A stretch of DNA of 64,000 nt from Microbispora hainanensis (GTDB taxonomy: Bacteria; Actinomycetota; Actinomycetes; Streptosporangiales; Streptosporangiaceae). The stretch covers positions 55,873 to 119,872 of the forward strand of contig NZ_VIRM01000025.1 in NCBI RefSeq assembly GCF_006874475.1, in the 5' to 3' direction. Position numbers and translations under genes: made by a program. Below the pieces are notes generated by a model, which ran no database searches, was not told where the DNA came from, and saw only the letters and a list, made by a program, of their open reading frames with translations. Shown one piece after another: positions 1 through 7,391 of this stretch. Position 1 is the first letter of the stretch. The number at the start of each line of letters is the position of its first letter.

Positions 1-222
1 GCGGCCGATCAGGTCGCCCAGCCGGCCGGCCAGCAGGAGCAGTCCGCCGAACGCGATGAGGTAGGCGTTGACGGTCCAGCTCAGCCCGGCGGGCGCGAAG
101 CCGAGGTCCCGCTGGATGGCGGGCATGGCCACGGTCACGATGCTGCCGTCGAGCACCGTCATCAGCATCGTGGCGGACAGCACGCCCAGCACGAGCAGAC
201 GGGATCGGGATATCCGCGACAT
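1..222 (-). CDS. MFS drug transporter, N-terminal part (runs off the window)
   Basis: The reading frame starts at 222 behind a strong AGGAGG ribosome site and is open to the window edge, giving 74 residues. These form transmembrane helix 1 with the motif TVLDGSIVTVAMPAI, then the helix-2 region ending in GRLGDLIGR, the loop 2-3 signature of the major facilitator superfamily. The D-x-S/T-I-V motif in helix 1 is typical of 14-helix DHA2 multidrug exporters. The MarR gene just upstream on the same strand is the likely regulator. The substrate is unknown because most of the protein lies outside the window. Confidence 0.88.
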   Translation of the reverse strand, partial: MSRISRSRLLVLGVLSATMLMTVLDGSIVTVAMPAIQRDLGFAPAGLSWTVNAYLIAFGGLLLLAGRLGDLIGR

Positions 223-280
223 GAGTCGCCTCCTGTTCATGAGGAACAGAAGGAACCGTAGCAGATAGTTTTGTTGTAGA

Positions 281-297
281 CGATCCCTTACGGATCG
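281..297. promoter_or_regulatory. Inverted repeat between MarR and MFS genes
   Basis: CGATCC and GGATCG flank a 5-base spacer in the gap between the MarR gene end and the MFS start. A related arm pair, GATCGG at 293-298 and CCGATC at 310-315, overlaps the end of the MarR gene. Either could be the MarR operator or a short hairpin. The role is inferred from position only. Confidence 0.35.
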
Positions 298-313
298 GCC
301 TCTTACGGACCGA

Positions 314-799
314 TCATCCGCGCTGGCGCGCCCGCCTGACCGGCTGTGGCGCCTCCACGGCACTGGCCAGGTGCCCCGTGACCAGCCTGTTGAGCGCGCG
401 TACGAGCACCTCCGCCTCTTCCTCGGGCAGCGACGCGAGGGCGTCCCGGTGAACCCCGTCGACGATCTCCTGGCTCCGCTTCGCCACCTGCGCCCCCTTC
501 TCCGTGACCGCGACGATCCGGGCCCGCCGGTCGGTGCTGGACGGCCGGCGCTCGGCGAGACCGGCCTGCTCCAGGGCGTCGAGGGTGACCACCATCGTGG
601 TCTTGTCCATGTCGCCCAGCTCGGCGAGCTGGATCTGCGTACGCTCCTCCTGCAGCGCGTGGACGAGCACGCAGTGCATGCGCGCCGTCAGGCCGATCTC
701 GGCGAGAGCCGCCGCCATCCGCGTTCGCAGCACGTGGCTCGTGTGGTCGAGCAGGAAGGACAGGTCGGGCTCGTCACGCGAGGGCGCCATGGCGGTCAT
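314..799 (-). CDS. MarR family transcriptional regulator
   Basis: A 161-residue protein of the usual MarR size. It has a winged-helix core: the recognition-helix region reads LAELGDMDKTTMVVTLDALEQAGL and the wing is RRPSSTDRRARIVAVTEKG, the family's basic wing with the DxR signature. MarR dimers usually repress a neighbouring efflux or stress gene and release DNA on binding a phenolic ligand. The gene lies 91 bases upstream of the MFS exporter on the same strand, so it probably controls that transporter. The C-terminal tail is short and Arg-rich. The ligand cannot be deduced. Confidence 0.9.
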   Translation of the reverse strand: MTAMAPSRDEPDLSFLLDHTSHVLRTRMAAALAEIGLTARMHCVLVHALQEERTQIQLAELGDMDKTTMVVTLDALEQAGLAERRPSSTDRRARIVAVTEKGAQVAKRSQEIVDGVHRDALASLPEEEAEVLVRALNRLVTGHLASAVEAPQPVRRARQRG

Positions 800-854
800 G
801 CGTCCAGGCTACCAATTCGTCCACTTGCGGATTATCCGCAAAGGTCACACCCCG

Positions 855-1721
855 TCACACCGTCCGCAGGGCCGCCTCGACGGACGCCGCGCTCGCCGGG
901 ACGAGCGGGAGCCGTACGGCGGCCGTGGGAATGCGGCCCTGCGCGTACAGGACGCCCTTCAGCACGGTCGGGTTGGGCTCGGCGAACATGGCCGCCGACA
1001 TGAGCGACAGCCGGTGACCGAGGGATCGGGCGTGCTCGACGTCGCCGGCCCGCCACGCCCGGAAGAGCTCGGCGAACTCACGGGTGCACAGATGGGCGGA
1101 GGCGAGGATGCCGCCGGAGGCGCCCAGGGCGAGCAGCGCGGACAGGAACGGGTCGTCCCCGGCGAGCACCGCGAAGTCCGCCGGCGGGTCGGCGAGCAGC
1201 GCGACCGTGTCGAGGTCGACGCCGCCGACCGCGTGCTTGACCCCGGCCACCATGGGCAGCTCGCCCAGCCGCCGCAGCGTGGCCGCGCCCACCGTCTGCC
1301 CGGTCCGATAGGGGATGTTGTAGACGACCAGCGGCACCGGGGTCTGCTCGGCCAGCGCGGCGAAGTGGGCGAGCACGCCGGCCTCGGACGGCCGGACGAA
1401 CGCGGGCACCGTCACCAGCGCCGCGTCCGCCTCCCCCTTGAGCGCGCGCAGCGCCTCGGCCGTGCTCCGGGTGTCGGCCGAGCCAGCGCCGACGGTGAGC
1501 GTGGCGCCCCGCTCGCGGCAGACCCGGCCGCAGATCTCGATGACCGCGCGCCGCTCCTCCCCCGTCAGCGTGGCGACCTCCGCGGTGGTGCCGAGCGCGA
1601 CGAGCCCGGACGCGCCGTCGTCGAGCACGCCGCGGGCCAGGTCTTCGAGCGCGTCGAAGGCGATCTCGCCGTCCTCGGCGAACGGGGTGATGAGCGGGAC
1701 ATGGATGCCGGAAAGAGTCAT
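855..1721 (-). CDS. DapA-family aldolase (dihydrodipicolinate synthase-like)
   Basis: 288 residues, a class I aldolase TIM barrel of the DHDPS/N-acetylneuraminate lyase family. Visible family marks are the GTTAE pyruvate-binding loop near residue 43, YNIPYRTG with the catalytic Tyr and Arg, and the Schiff-base Lys in VAGVKHAVGG. The Y-N-x-P-x-R-T-G signature favours 4-hydroxy-tetrahydrodipicolinate synthase, which condenses pyruvate with aspartate semialdehyde. The start at 1721 has AAGGA upstream; an in-frame upstream extension to 1811 lacks family similarity. The gene is far from dapB and faces a LysR regulator, so it may be a pathway-specific paralogue rather than the housekeeping dapA. 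Confidence 0.85.
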   Translation of the reverse strand: MTLSGIHVPLITPFAEDGEIAFDALEDLARGVLDDGASGLVALGTTAEVATLTGEERRAVIEICGRVCRERGATLTVGAGSADTRSTAEALRALKGEADAALVTVPAFVRPSEAGVLAHFAALAEQTPVPLVVYNIPYRTGQTVGAATLRRLGELPMVAGVKHAVGGVDLDTVALLADPPADFAVLAGDDPFLSALLALGASGGILASAHLCTREFAELFRAWRAGDVEHARSLGHRLSLMSAAMFAEPNPTVLKGVLYAQGRIPTAAVRLPLVPASAASVEAALRTV

Positions 1722-1755
1722 ACCGCGATCCTTCCGGCGGCCGAGCATGTAGGTC

Positions 1756-1792
1756 CAGTTCGCCTTTCTGTCGAAACCGTTAAGCTGAACTG
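1756..1792. promoter_or_regulatory. Operator-like inverted repeat between dapA-like and LysR genes
   Basis: CAGTTC (1756-1761) and GAACTG (1787-1792) form a perfect 6-base inverted repeat in the divergent gap. The second arm overlaps a TAAGCT hexamer that could be a -10 box for the rightward transcript. LysR regulators bind such dyads between divergent genes. Binding by the neighbouring regulator is inference. Confidence 0.45.
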
Positions 1793-1825
1793 ATGCTCGA
1801 CGCCCACCCATCTCGCCCGCGCTGA
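1793..1825 (+). CDS. 10-codon leader ORF overlapping the LysR start
   Basis: ATG at 1793 opens a 10-codon frame, MLDAHPSRPR, whose TGA at 1823-1825 overlaps the LysR start codon as TGATG. TAAGCT six bases upstream could serve as a -10 box for a leaderless transcript starting at this ATG. Both starts carry the same 13 bases, CTGATGCTCGACG, 32 bases apart, so the leader may have arisen by duplication. The LysR start has no ribosome site of its own, which fits termination-reinitiation coupling. Whether it is translated is unknown. Confidence 0.35.
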   Translation: MLDAHPSRPR

Positions 1826-2709
1826 TGCTCGACGTCCGCAGGCTCCGCCTGCTTCGCGAGCTCGCCTACCGGGGCACGATCGCCGCGGTGGCCGAGGCGC
1901 TGACGTTCACTCCCTCGGCCGTCTCCCAGCAGCTCGCCGCGCTGGAGCGCGAAGCGGGGGTCGCCCTGCTGGAGCGCACCGGACGCCGGGTCGCGCTCAC
2001 CCCCGCCGGAGTGGCACTCGTACGGCATGCGGAGGCCGTGCTCGAACGGCTGGAGCAGGCGGCGGCGGAACTCGCCGCAGCCAAGGGGGATTTATCCGGG
2101 ACCGTGCGGATCGGCGCCTTCCCCACCGCGACCCGCGCCATCCTGCCCTCGGCCCTGGCGGCGCTCGCCCGCACCCATCCGGGCCTCGACCCGATGGTGG
2201 ACGAGGTCGACCCGGCCGAGGTCGCGCCGCGTCTGCGCGCCGGTGAGCTCGATGTGGCCCTGGTCCACGAGTACGACTTCGTCCCGGCCGAGCCCGATCT
2301 CGCCCTGGACGCCGTCCCCCTTCTCGACGAACCCATGTATCTGGCCACCATCCGCCCCGGCGGCGGAGAGGGGGACGCGGCCACGCTCCTCGCCTGCCGC
2401 GACGCGCCGTGGATCGTCTCGACTCCGGGCACCCTCTGCCATGTGATGGCCGTGCGCGCCTGCCAGGCGGCCGGCTTCTCCCCGCGCGTACGCCACCACA
2501 TCGACGACTTCGCCACGGTCCTGGCGATGGTCGCCGTCGGGCAGGGCGTGGCGCTCGTGCCGGAGCTGGGCGCCGCCGACCCGCCCGAAGGCGTCACGCT
2601 GACCGCGCTGTCGATGCGCCGCCGCACCCGTGTGGCCTTCCGCCGGGGCGCCGGCGGCCACCCCGCCGTCGTCGCGCTGATCGCGGCCCTGCGTTCCGCC
2701 GTCCGGTAG
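1825..2709 (+). CDS. LysR family transcriptional regulator
   Basis: 294 residues, the normal LTTR length. The N-terminal helix-turn-helix covers about residues 3-60, with the family pattern AVAEALTFTPSAVSQQLAALEREAGVALLERTGRRVALTPAG. It is followed by a linker helix and a periplasmic-binding-protein-like effector domain from about residue 90. LysR proteins usually activate a divergent gene when a pathway metabolite binds. The divergent gene here is the DapA-family aldolase, so the effector may be its substrate or product. No ribosome site precedes the start, and a 10-codon ORF ends on it. Confidence 0.92.
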   Translation: MLDVRRLRLLRELAYRGTIAAVAEALTFTPSAVSQQLAALEREAGVALLERTGRRVALTPAGVALVRHAEAVLERLEQAAAELAAAKGDLSGTVRIGAFPTATRAILPSALAALARTHPGLDPMVDEVDPAEVAPRLRAGELDVALVHEYDFVPAEPDLALDAVPLLDEPMYLATIRPGGGEGDAATLLACRDAPWIVSTPGTLCHVMAVRACQAAGFSPRVRHHIDDFATVLAMVAVGQGVALVPELGAADPPEGVTLTALSMRRRTRVAFRRGAGGHPAVVALIAALRSAVR

Positions 2710-2768
2710 TACGAGTGGTTCCTGAAGGTTGGGCGCGCTTGCCGCCCGGCAGGCGGGGAGCCCGGGGG

Positions 2769-3638
2769 TCAGGTGCGGCGGGCGGCCCAGACGGTCCGCT
2801 CGGTGCGTACGGCGAGGTCGTCGCGGCGCAGGATGCTGTGCGGGCTGTCGACGTCCAGGAGTTCGTCGAGGGCGGCGAGGTCCTCAGGGCTGAGTGCGGG
2901 TGCGGCGGCGCCGCGGAGGCGTTGCAGACTGCGGTGGGCGTAGCGGCCGATGGCCTCGCTGCGGTTGCCCTCGATGTCGACGGTGACGGTGCGCTCGTCC
3001 TCGACGGTGAAGCCGGCGGCGGCCAGCATCGGCCCCCAGTCGGCGCCGCGGTGCGGGACGTGTTCAGCGTGGAATCTGTCGGTCGCTCTGTGGGCGCGCT
3101 CCTCGAGTCCCGGCCGGCCTTCGGGGGCGTCGGCGGGCAGGAAGCGGGGGAAGCCGTCCAGCTCCACGACGGCGAACAGCCCGCCCGGCGGGAGAAGTTC
3201 GTAGACGCTCCGCAGTGCGCGGTCGGGGTGGGCCATGTGGTGCATCGACGCGGATGCCCACACCAGGTCCGGTGTGCCGAGGTCGGGCCAGTGGCTGGTG
3301 TCGAGGTCGGCCTGCACGGTGCGCACCCGGTCGGAGACGCCGCGGGCGCATGCCTTCTCACGCAGGAGCCGCAGATGACCGACGGAGGCGTCGACCGCGG
3401 TAACGTGCACCTCGGGGAAGCCTTCGAGGAGCGCGAAGGTGCCCGCGCCGGTGCCGCAGCCCAGGTCCACGATCTGGCGCGGCTCGACCTTCAGCGGCAG
3501 CCAGGCGGTGATGGATGCGGTGTGCTCGGCGAGGACCTCGGCGTCCAGGTCGAGGATCTCTGCCTGGCCGCTGTCGTCGTGCTCCTGGTGGCGGCCGTGC
3601 GAGCCGTGGTGCGGGGTGTGCTCGTGCGCTGGGGTCAT
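2769..3638 (-). CDS. SAM-dependent methyltransferase with His-rich N-terminus
   Basis: 289 residues with a class I Rossmann methyltransferase core. Motif I is VDLGCGTGAGTFALL (near residue 57), followed by the acidic residue in TAVDAS that binds the SAM ribose, then WASASMHHM and LLPPGGLFAVVEL for motifs II-III. The first 22 residues hold seven histidines, possibly a metal-binding tail. The substrate is not evident; related proteins are annotated only as class I methyltransferases. An in-frame extension to 3833 has no family similarity and crosses the upstream operator-like region. The gene is co-directional with the XRE regulator upstream and may be controlled by it. Confidence 0.85.
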   Translation of the reverse strand: MTPAHEHTPHHGSHGRHQEHDDSGQAEILDLDAEVLAEHTASITAWLPLKVEPRQIVDLGCGTGAGTFALLEGFPEVHVTAVDASVGHLRLLREKACARGVSDRVRTVQADLDTSHWPDLGTPDLVWASASMHHMAHPDRALRSVYELLPPGGLFAVVELDGFPRFLPADAPEGRPGLEERAHRATDRFHAEHVPHRGADWGPMLAAAGFTVEDERTVTVDIEGNRSEAIGRYAHRSLQRLRGAAAPALSPEDLAALDELLDVDSPHSILRRDDLAVRTERTVWAARRT

Positions 3639-3679
3639 GACATCACCGTAAGCACCCCATGCGCCTATGGCACAACTCC

Positions 3680-3702
3680 TTGCGAGATACGCAAGAAGGT
3701 GG
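3680..3702 (+). promoter_or_regulatory. Operator-like site upstream of the methyltransferase
   Basis: TTGCG-AGATA-CGCAA is an inverted repeat upstream of the methyltransferase. Its right half continues as ACGCAAGAAGGTGG, and 13 of these 14 bases recur in the opposite orientation at 4349-4371 over the start of the XRE gene. A second partial copy of the left flank, C(A/G)CAACTCCT followed by GCGAG, lies at 3736-3755. These look like regulator sites, probably for the XRE protein between them. Confidence 0.4.
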
Positions 3703-3759
3703 CTCGATGTGCTGCCCGCCGCGCAAATGTGGCGGCGCAACTCCTCACTCGCGAGGGTG

Positions 3760-4374
3760 CTACTCGCAGGGGCCCTGCGCGCCGTCGCACTCGCCGGTCT
3801 CGCCTGCGTCGCGCCGGTGGCCGCGGCGGGCATCGCGGTCGAAGATGCCCATGATCTCGCACGGGCCGCCCTCGGCTCCGATGGCGTGCGGCATCATCGT
3901 GGGGAACTCGGCGGCCTGGTTGGTCTCGATGCGGAACCGGCGGTGGCCGAGCATGAGGATCGCGGTGCCGGAGAGCACGACGAGCCATTCGCGGCCGGGG
4001 TGGGCGCGCATGCGGGCGGGATTGCCGGGCGGAGGCTCGGTCATGCGCTGACGCATGACACTCATGCCGGGGTCGCCCTTTATGGGCCAGCGCATCAGGC
4101 CGTGGGCGCCGTCGATCATCGGGCTGATGACGACGTCGTCGGCGGCGTTCTCCACGAGCTGGTCGAGGGTGGTGTCCAGGGCGCGGGCGAGGGTGACGAG
4201 CTGGTCCAGGGCGAGGCGGCGTTGTCCGTTCTCGATCCGGCTCAGCGAGGACTGGCTGAGGTTGGCGCGGGTGGCCAGTTCTTCCAGCGACCAGCCCTGT
4301 GCGACGCGCAGTGCGCGGATCCGTTTGCGTACGAGGCTGTCCAGCGCCCCATCTTCTTGCGTCACAGGCAACAT
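3760..4374 (-). CDS. XRE family regulator with C-terminal cupin domain
   Basis: 204 residues with two domains. Residues 12-68 form an XRE helix-turn-helix (RIRALRVAQGWSLEELATRANLSQSSLSRIENGQRRL). From about residue 80 there is a cupin sensor barrel containing HPGREWLVVLSG and ending in PHAIGAEGGPCEIMGIFD. Cupin-XRE regulators usually bind a small ligand or metal in the barrel and repress neighbouring metabolic or efflux genes. It sits between the methyltransferase and an exporter remnant. The start at 4374 gives a clean N-terminus, but a GTG four codons in is possible because the operator-like repeat covers these first codons. Confidence 0.9.
   Translation of the reverse strand: MLPVTQEDGALDSLVRKRIRALRVAQGWSLEELATRANLSQSSLSRIENGQRRLALDQLVTLARALDTTLDQLVENAADDVVISPMIDGAHGLMRWPIKGDPGMSVMRQRMTEPPPGNPARMRAHPGREWLVVLSGTAILMLGHRRFRIETNQAAEFPTMMPHAIGAEGGPCEIMGIFDRDARRGHRRDAGETGECDGAQGPCE
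4349..4371 (-). promoter_or_regulatory. Second copy of the XRE-region operator motif
   Basis: On the minus strand TTGC-CTGTGAC-GCAA is followed by GAAGATGG, matching the site at 3680-3702 at 13 of 14 positions in its right half. It overlaps codons 1-8 of the XRE gene as annotated, consistent with autoregulation or with a start slightly further downstream. The function is inferred from the repetition. Confidence 0.35.
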
Positions 4375-4421
4375 CGTATGCCCTGCCCGCAATTCGCGCT
4401 TAACGTCGTCGCGTCCTGCCT

Positions 4422-5186
4422 GTGGTGCTGGTCGTCGTCGCACTGGCGATGACCCTGAAGTCGGTGCCCGACTCCCGCGAACGCTCCACCTATTCCTTCG
4501 ACACCATCGGCGCACTGGTCTCCACGATCGCCGTGATCGGACTCATCTTCGTCCTGCAGGAAGGCCCCGAGCGCGGGTGGACCGACCCCGTCACCCTGAT
4601 CAGCCTGGCCGCCGGTGTCGTCGCCGCCATCGCCTTCGTGGCCTGGGAGCTGCACCGCCGGGACGCATCCCTGCTGGACGTGCGCCTCTTCCGGGAGCGC
4701 GGCCTGGCCGGCGGCTCCATCACGCTGCTCGTCGTCTTCGGTGTCCAGGCCGGTATCGCCGTCGTGCTCTTCCCGTTCTTCCAGGCCGTGCTGGGCTGGT
4801 CGGGTCTGCTGTCCACTGTGGCGATGATGCCCATGGCCGTCATGATGATGACGACGTCCGGCCTGGCCCCCAAAATGGCCGCCAAGATCGGTGCCCGCTC
4901 CACCATGACGGTGGGCATCGCCCTGTCCGCCCTCGGCCTCGCGCTGATGGCGCTGTTCGTCTCCGTCGACGGCGGCTACCTGTCCATCCTCGCCGGCATG
5001 CTCGCCATGGGCATCGGCATGGGCCTGTCGATGACGCCCTCCACCGAGGCCATCACCGGCTCCCTGCCCCGCGCCAAGCAAGGCGTTGCCTCGGCCCTCG
5101 TCCACGTCGCTCTTCGCGGGCCGAAGGACTCGGACCTCGCCATCGCGGACGAGGCGGAGACCACGGAGACCGTCGCCGTCCGGTGA
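4422..5186 (+). pseudogene. DHA2-type MFS exporter remnant, N-terminal half missing
   Basis: The translation begins in the middle of an EmrB/QacA-type transporter. LVVVALAMTLKSVPDSRERSTYSFD corresponds to the loop after helix 6, followed by about six membrane helices. Upstream the frame is stopped by TAA at 4401 and nothing resembling the first half is present. The 3' end is also abnormal: after GVASAL the expected final helices are replaced by a short hydrophilic tail (DSDLAIADEAETTETVAVR), suggesting an internal deletion. It is probably non-functional and the relic of a transporter once linked to the XRE-cupin regulator. Confidence 0.75.
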
Positions 5187-5237
5187 CCACGAGCTCCTGG
5201 GCGCCTTCATCACCGATCGGAACCACTCGTCCAGGAG

Positions 5238-6260
5238 TCAGAAGACCGGGATGATGTCCTCCGGGTCGATCACGTCGACGTTCACGCCGTCGATGTCGAG
5301 CTCGGGGATCGCGGGGAACTCGATCCCCCACCGCTCGACGATCGCGCGCACACGGGCCATCGCCACGCGCCAGTTGTCGGCCTGCTCGTCGTACGACAGC
5401 ACGCCGAGGCCGCCCTCTCGCGCGTGGTCCATCAGCACGCGATGGTTGTGCAGGAAGTACGGCGGGAGCTCCCAGAAGCCCTCGGGCGGCTCCCACAGGA
5501 TCATCGACAGGAACACGAACCCGGCACGCAACTGGCGGGTGATCAGGCCGCGTACGTCGTCGGTGAGCCCGGGCCACTCGTTCTCCAGGATCGTCATGCA
5601 GATCTGGAGGTGCCGCGACTCGTCCCGGCCGATCTTGTGGAACATCTCCGAGAACAATGGGTGCTCGGTGCCGGAGGCCATGCCCCGGAACAGCGTCGAG
5701 GCCGCCATCTCCCCCATCATGAAGCTCGTGAACAGCACGGCGAGCGAATACTTGCCCACGGCCGTGTTGTAGCCGTTCCAGTAGCGCCCGCCGTTGTGGT
5801 AGAGCCAGCCGATGTTGTTGTGCGCCGCCCGCTCAAGATCGGTGGAGGGCTGCCAGTCGAGCGGGCCGCCGGGCCACAGCCGGGCGATGGACCGCTGGCA
5901 GCACTCCTCGTGGTTCATCTCGTCGCGGGTGATCGAGAAGAAGCACTTGCGGACGGGATCCTCCTCGTGCTTCTCGAACGCCTGGATCGTGGCCCGGGCG
6001 AAGACGGCCGGGCCGGAGGCGTCGAAGTTGGCCAGCACGGAGAACCAGTACATGATCCCCAGCCGTTGCCGGGCCGTGAAGTCCCGCGGGTCGAGCGCGT
6101 CCCACGGCAGGTCGGCGGGGTTCCAGACCATACGCTTGGACTTCTCGTAGATGGCCGCGAGCTTCTCGGTCTCCACCCGCCACTCCATGGGGTAGATGTT
6201 GGGCTGCGGGATCTCGGGCGCCGGCCAGAAACCACCCTCAGGAACCATGACGTCCGACAT
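5238..6260 (-). CDS. Ferritin-like diiron protein (R2-like fold)
   Basis: 340 residues with a helical ferritin-like core. Two metal-ligand motifs are visible: DEMNHEE (near residue 114) and DESRHLQ (near residue 205), both of the E-x-x-H type. Another acidic residue lies in MMGEMAAS between them, as in ribonucleotide reductase R2, R2-like oxidases and related N-oxygenases. The length and Trp/Tyr richness suit a diiron oxidase rather than an iron-storage ferritin. The C-terminal tail is acidic. No reductase or biosynthetic gene is adjacent, so the substrate is unknown. The EamA exporter gene lies upstream on the same strand, separated by repeats. Confidence 0.75.
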   Translation of the reverse strand: MSDVMVPEGGFWPAPEIPQPNIYPMEWRVETEKLAAIYEKSKRMVWNPADLPWDALDPRDFTARQRLGIMYWFSVLANFDASGPAVFARATIQAFEKHEEDPVRKCFFSITRDEMNHEECCQRSIARLWPGGPLDWQPSTDLERAAHNNIGWLYHNGGRYWNGYNTAVGKYSLAVLFTSFMMGEMAASTLFRGMASGTEHPLFSEMFHKIGRDESRHLQICMTILENEWPGLTDDVRGLITRQLRAGFVFLSMILWEPPEGFWELPPYFLHNHRVLMDHAREGGLGVLSYDEQADNWRVAMARVRAIVERWGIEFPAIPELDIDGVNVDVIDPEDIIPVF

Positions 6261-6367
6261 CGCCTCACCATCCCGCGCGCGTGTGACCGGCTCGCTTGCG
6301 TAACCCCACTTTGTAACACCGTCAGCCCCATCCTGCGCCGCGCCGTCACACCAATCAAGTGCCCACT

Positions 6368-6456
6368 CCGGGCCGCCTGCGGCCGGCCTGTGTCATTCCG
6401 GGCCGCCTGCGGCCGGCCTGTGTCATTCCGGGCCGCCTGCGGCCGGCCTGTGTCAT
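6368..6456. repeat. Three tandem 30-bp repeats at the EamA stop codon
   Basis: Units at 6368-6397, 6398-6427 and 6428-6456 are identical except at the right edge. Each contains the dyad GGCCGC-CT-GCGGCC followed by CGGCCTGTGTCAT. The EamA stop codon lies inside the last unit. On the minus strand the units would read MTQAGRRRPG in one frame, but no gene needs that frame. There are no spacers, so this is not a CRISPR array. Possible roles are transcription termination or simple slippage. Confidence 0.9.
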
Positions 6457-7379
6457 GCGGCCCTCCGGCTGCCTTGTGTGACCGCCACGCAGACGAGCAC
6501 GGCCAGGGCCGCCGCGATCGTCGCGGCGCCGATCTCCTCGCCGAGCAGCAGCCAGGCCCACACCAGCGTGAGCAGCGGCTGCGCGAGCTGGATCTGCCCC
6601 GCACGGGCGATCCCGCCCATCGAGAGCCCGGCATACCACGGGATGAAGCCGAGAAACATCGACACCAGCCCGACGTACGCGAACCCGGCGAGCGACTCGG
6701 CCGAGGGCTCCACCGGTGTGGTCAGAGCCAGCACGGCCGTCACGGGCACGGTGAGCGGGGCCGAGAGCACCAGGGCGTAGGAGATGACGCGCCAGCCGGG
6801 CGTCTCCCTGGCCAGGCGCCCGCCCTCGGTGTAGCCGACGGCGGCCGACAGCAGGGCGAGCACGAGCAGCACGTCCGCCCCGGCGAGGCGGCTCGTGCCC
6901 CGCGTAAGCGTGAACACGGTGATCGACAGTGCGCCCGCCACGCAGGCCGCCCAGAACAGGGGTCTCGGCCGCTCCCCCGCCCGCAGCACGGCGAACGCGG
7001 CCGTGGCGGCCGGGAGCAGGCCGATGACGACGGCGGAGTGGGCCGTGCTCGCGCCGCCGTCCAAGGCCAGGCCGCTGAACAGCGGGAAGCCGATGACCAC
7101 GCCCAGCGCGATCATCGCGTACGACCGCAGATGGGCGCGGGGCGGCAGCAGCGGCGCCCCGGCGGCCTTCAGGCAGATCACCGCGGCGAGCGCCGCGAGC
7201 GCGGCGCGCCCGATCGCGACGAGATACGGATCGAATCCCCGCATCGCGAACACGGTGCCCGGAAACGACCCAGAGAACGACAGCACGCCCACACCGGCCA
7301 GCAGACTGCCCCGCCACGCCGAACGCCGCGGGACGGCCGCTATCGGGAGGACATCAGTAGCGCTATTGTCAGTTTTCAT
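6453..7379 (-). CDS. EamA/DMT family transporter
   Basis: 308 residues with about ten hydrophobic helices, the layout of two EamA repeats. The first repeat includes GSFPGTVFAMRGFDPYLVAIGRAA and the second FLGFIPWYAGLSMGGIARAGQIQLAQPLL, ending with a conserved Glu-rich helix start (LLLGEEIG). Members export amino acids or other metabolites across the cytoplasmic membrane. It is divergent from a MocR-type regulator, a common pairing in which the regulator controls the exporter. The start ATG at 7379 overlaps the regulator's start codon on the other strand, and TATCGT five bases upstream suggests a leaderless transcript. Confidence 0.9.
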   Translation of the reverse strand: MKTDNSATDVLPIAAVPRRSAWRGSLLAGVGVLSFSGSFPGTVFAMRGFDPYLVAIGRAALAALAAVICLKAAGAPLLPPRAHLRSYAMIALGVVIGFPLFSGLALDGGASTAHSAVVIGLLPAATAAFAVLRAGERPRPLFWAACVAGALSITVFTLTRGTSRLAGADVLLVLALLSAAVGYTEGGRLARETPGWRVISYALVLSAPLTVPVTAVLALTTPVEPSAESLAGFAYVGLVSMFLGFIPWYAGLSMGGIARAGQIQLAQPLLTLVWAWLLLGEEIGAATIAAALAVLVCVAVTQGSRRAA

Positions 7380-7391
7380 GAATGACGATAG
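7363..7391. promoter_or_regulatory. Overlapping divergent promoters and operator
   Basis: CTATTGTCA (7363-7371) and TGACGATAG (7383-7391) are inverted repeats matching at 8 of 9 positions. They enclose both start codons (7377-7380). TATTGT (7364-7369) lies 8 bases before the rightward ATG and TATCGT (7385-7390) lies 5 bases before the leftward ATG, both at leaderless -10 positions. One bound regulator could block both genes. Promoter assignment is inference. Confidence 0.55.

Noticed and set aside
855..1721. Calling this the housekeeping dapA
   Set aside because: It is distant from dapB and paired with a LysR regulator. Active-site residues fit DHDPS, but paralogous aldolases share them, so no firm symbol was given.
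6368..6456. CRISPR-like direct repeats
   Set aside because: The three 30-bp units are contiguous with no spacers and no cas genes are present.
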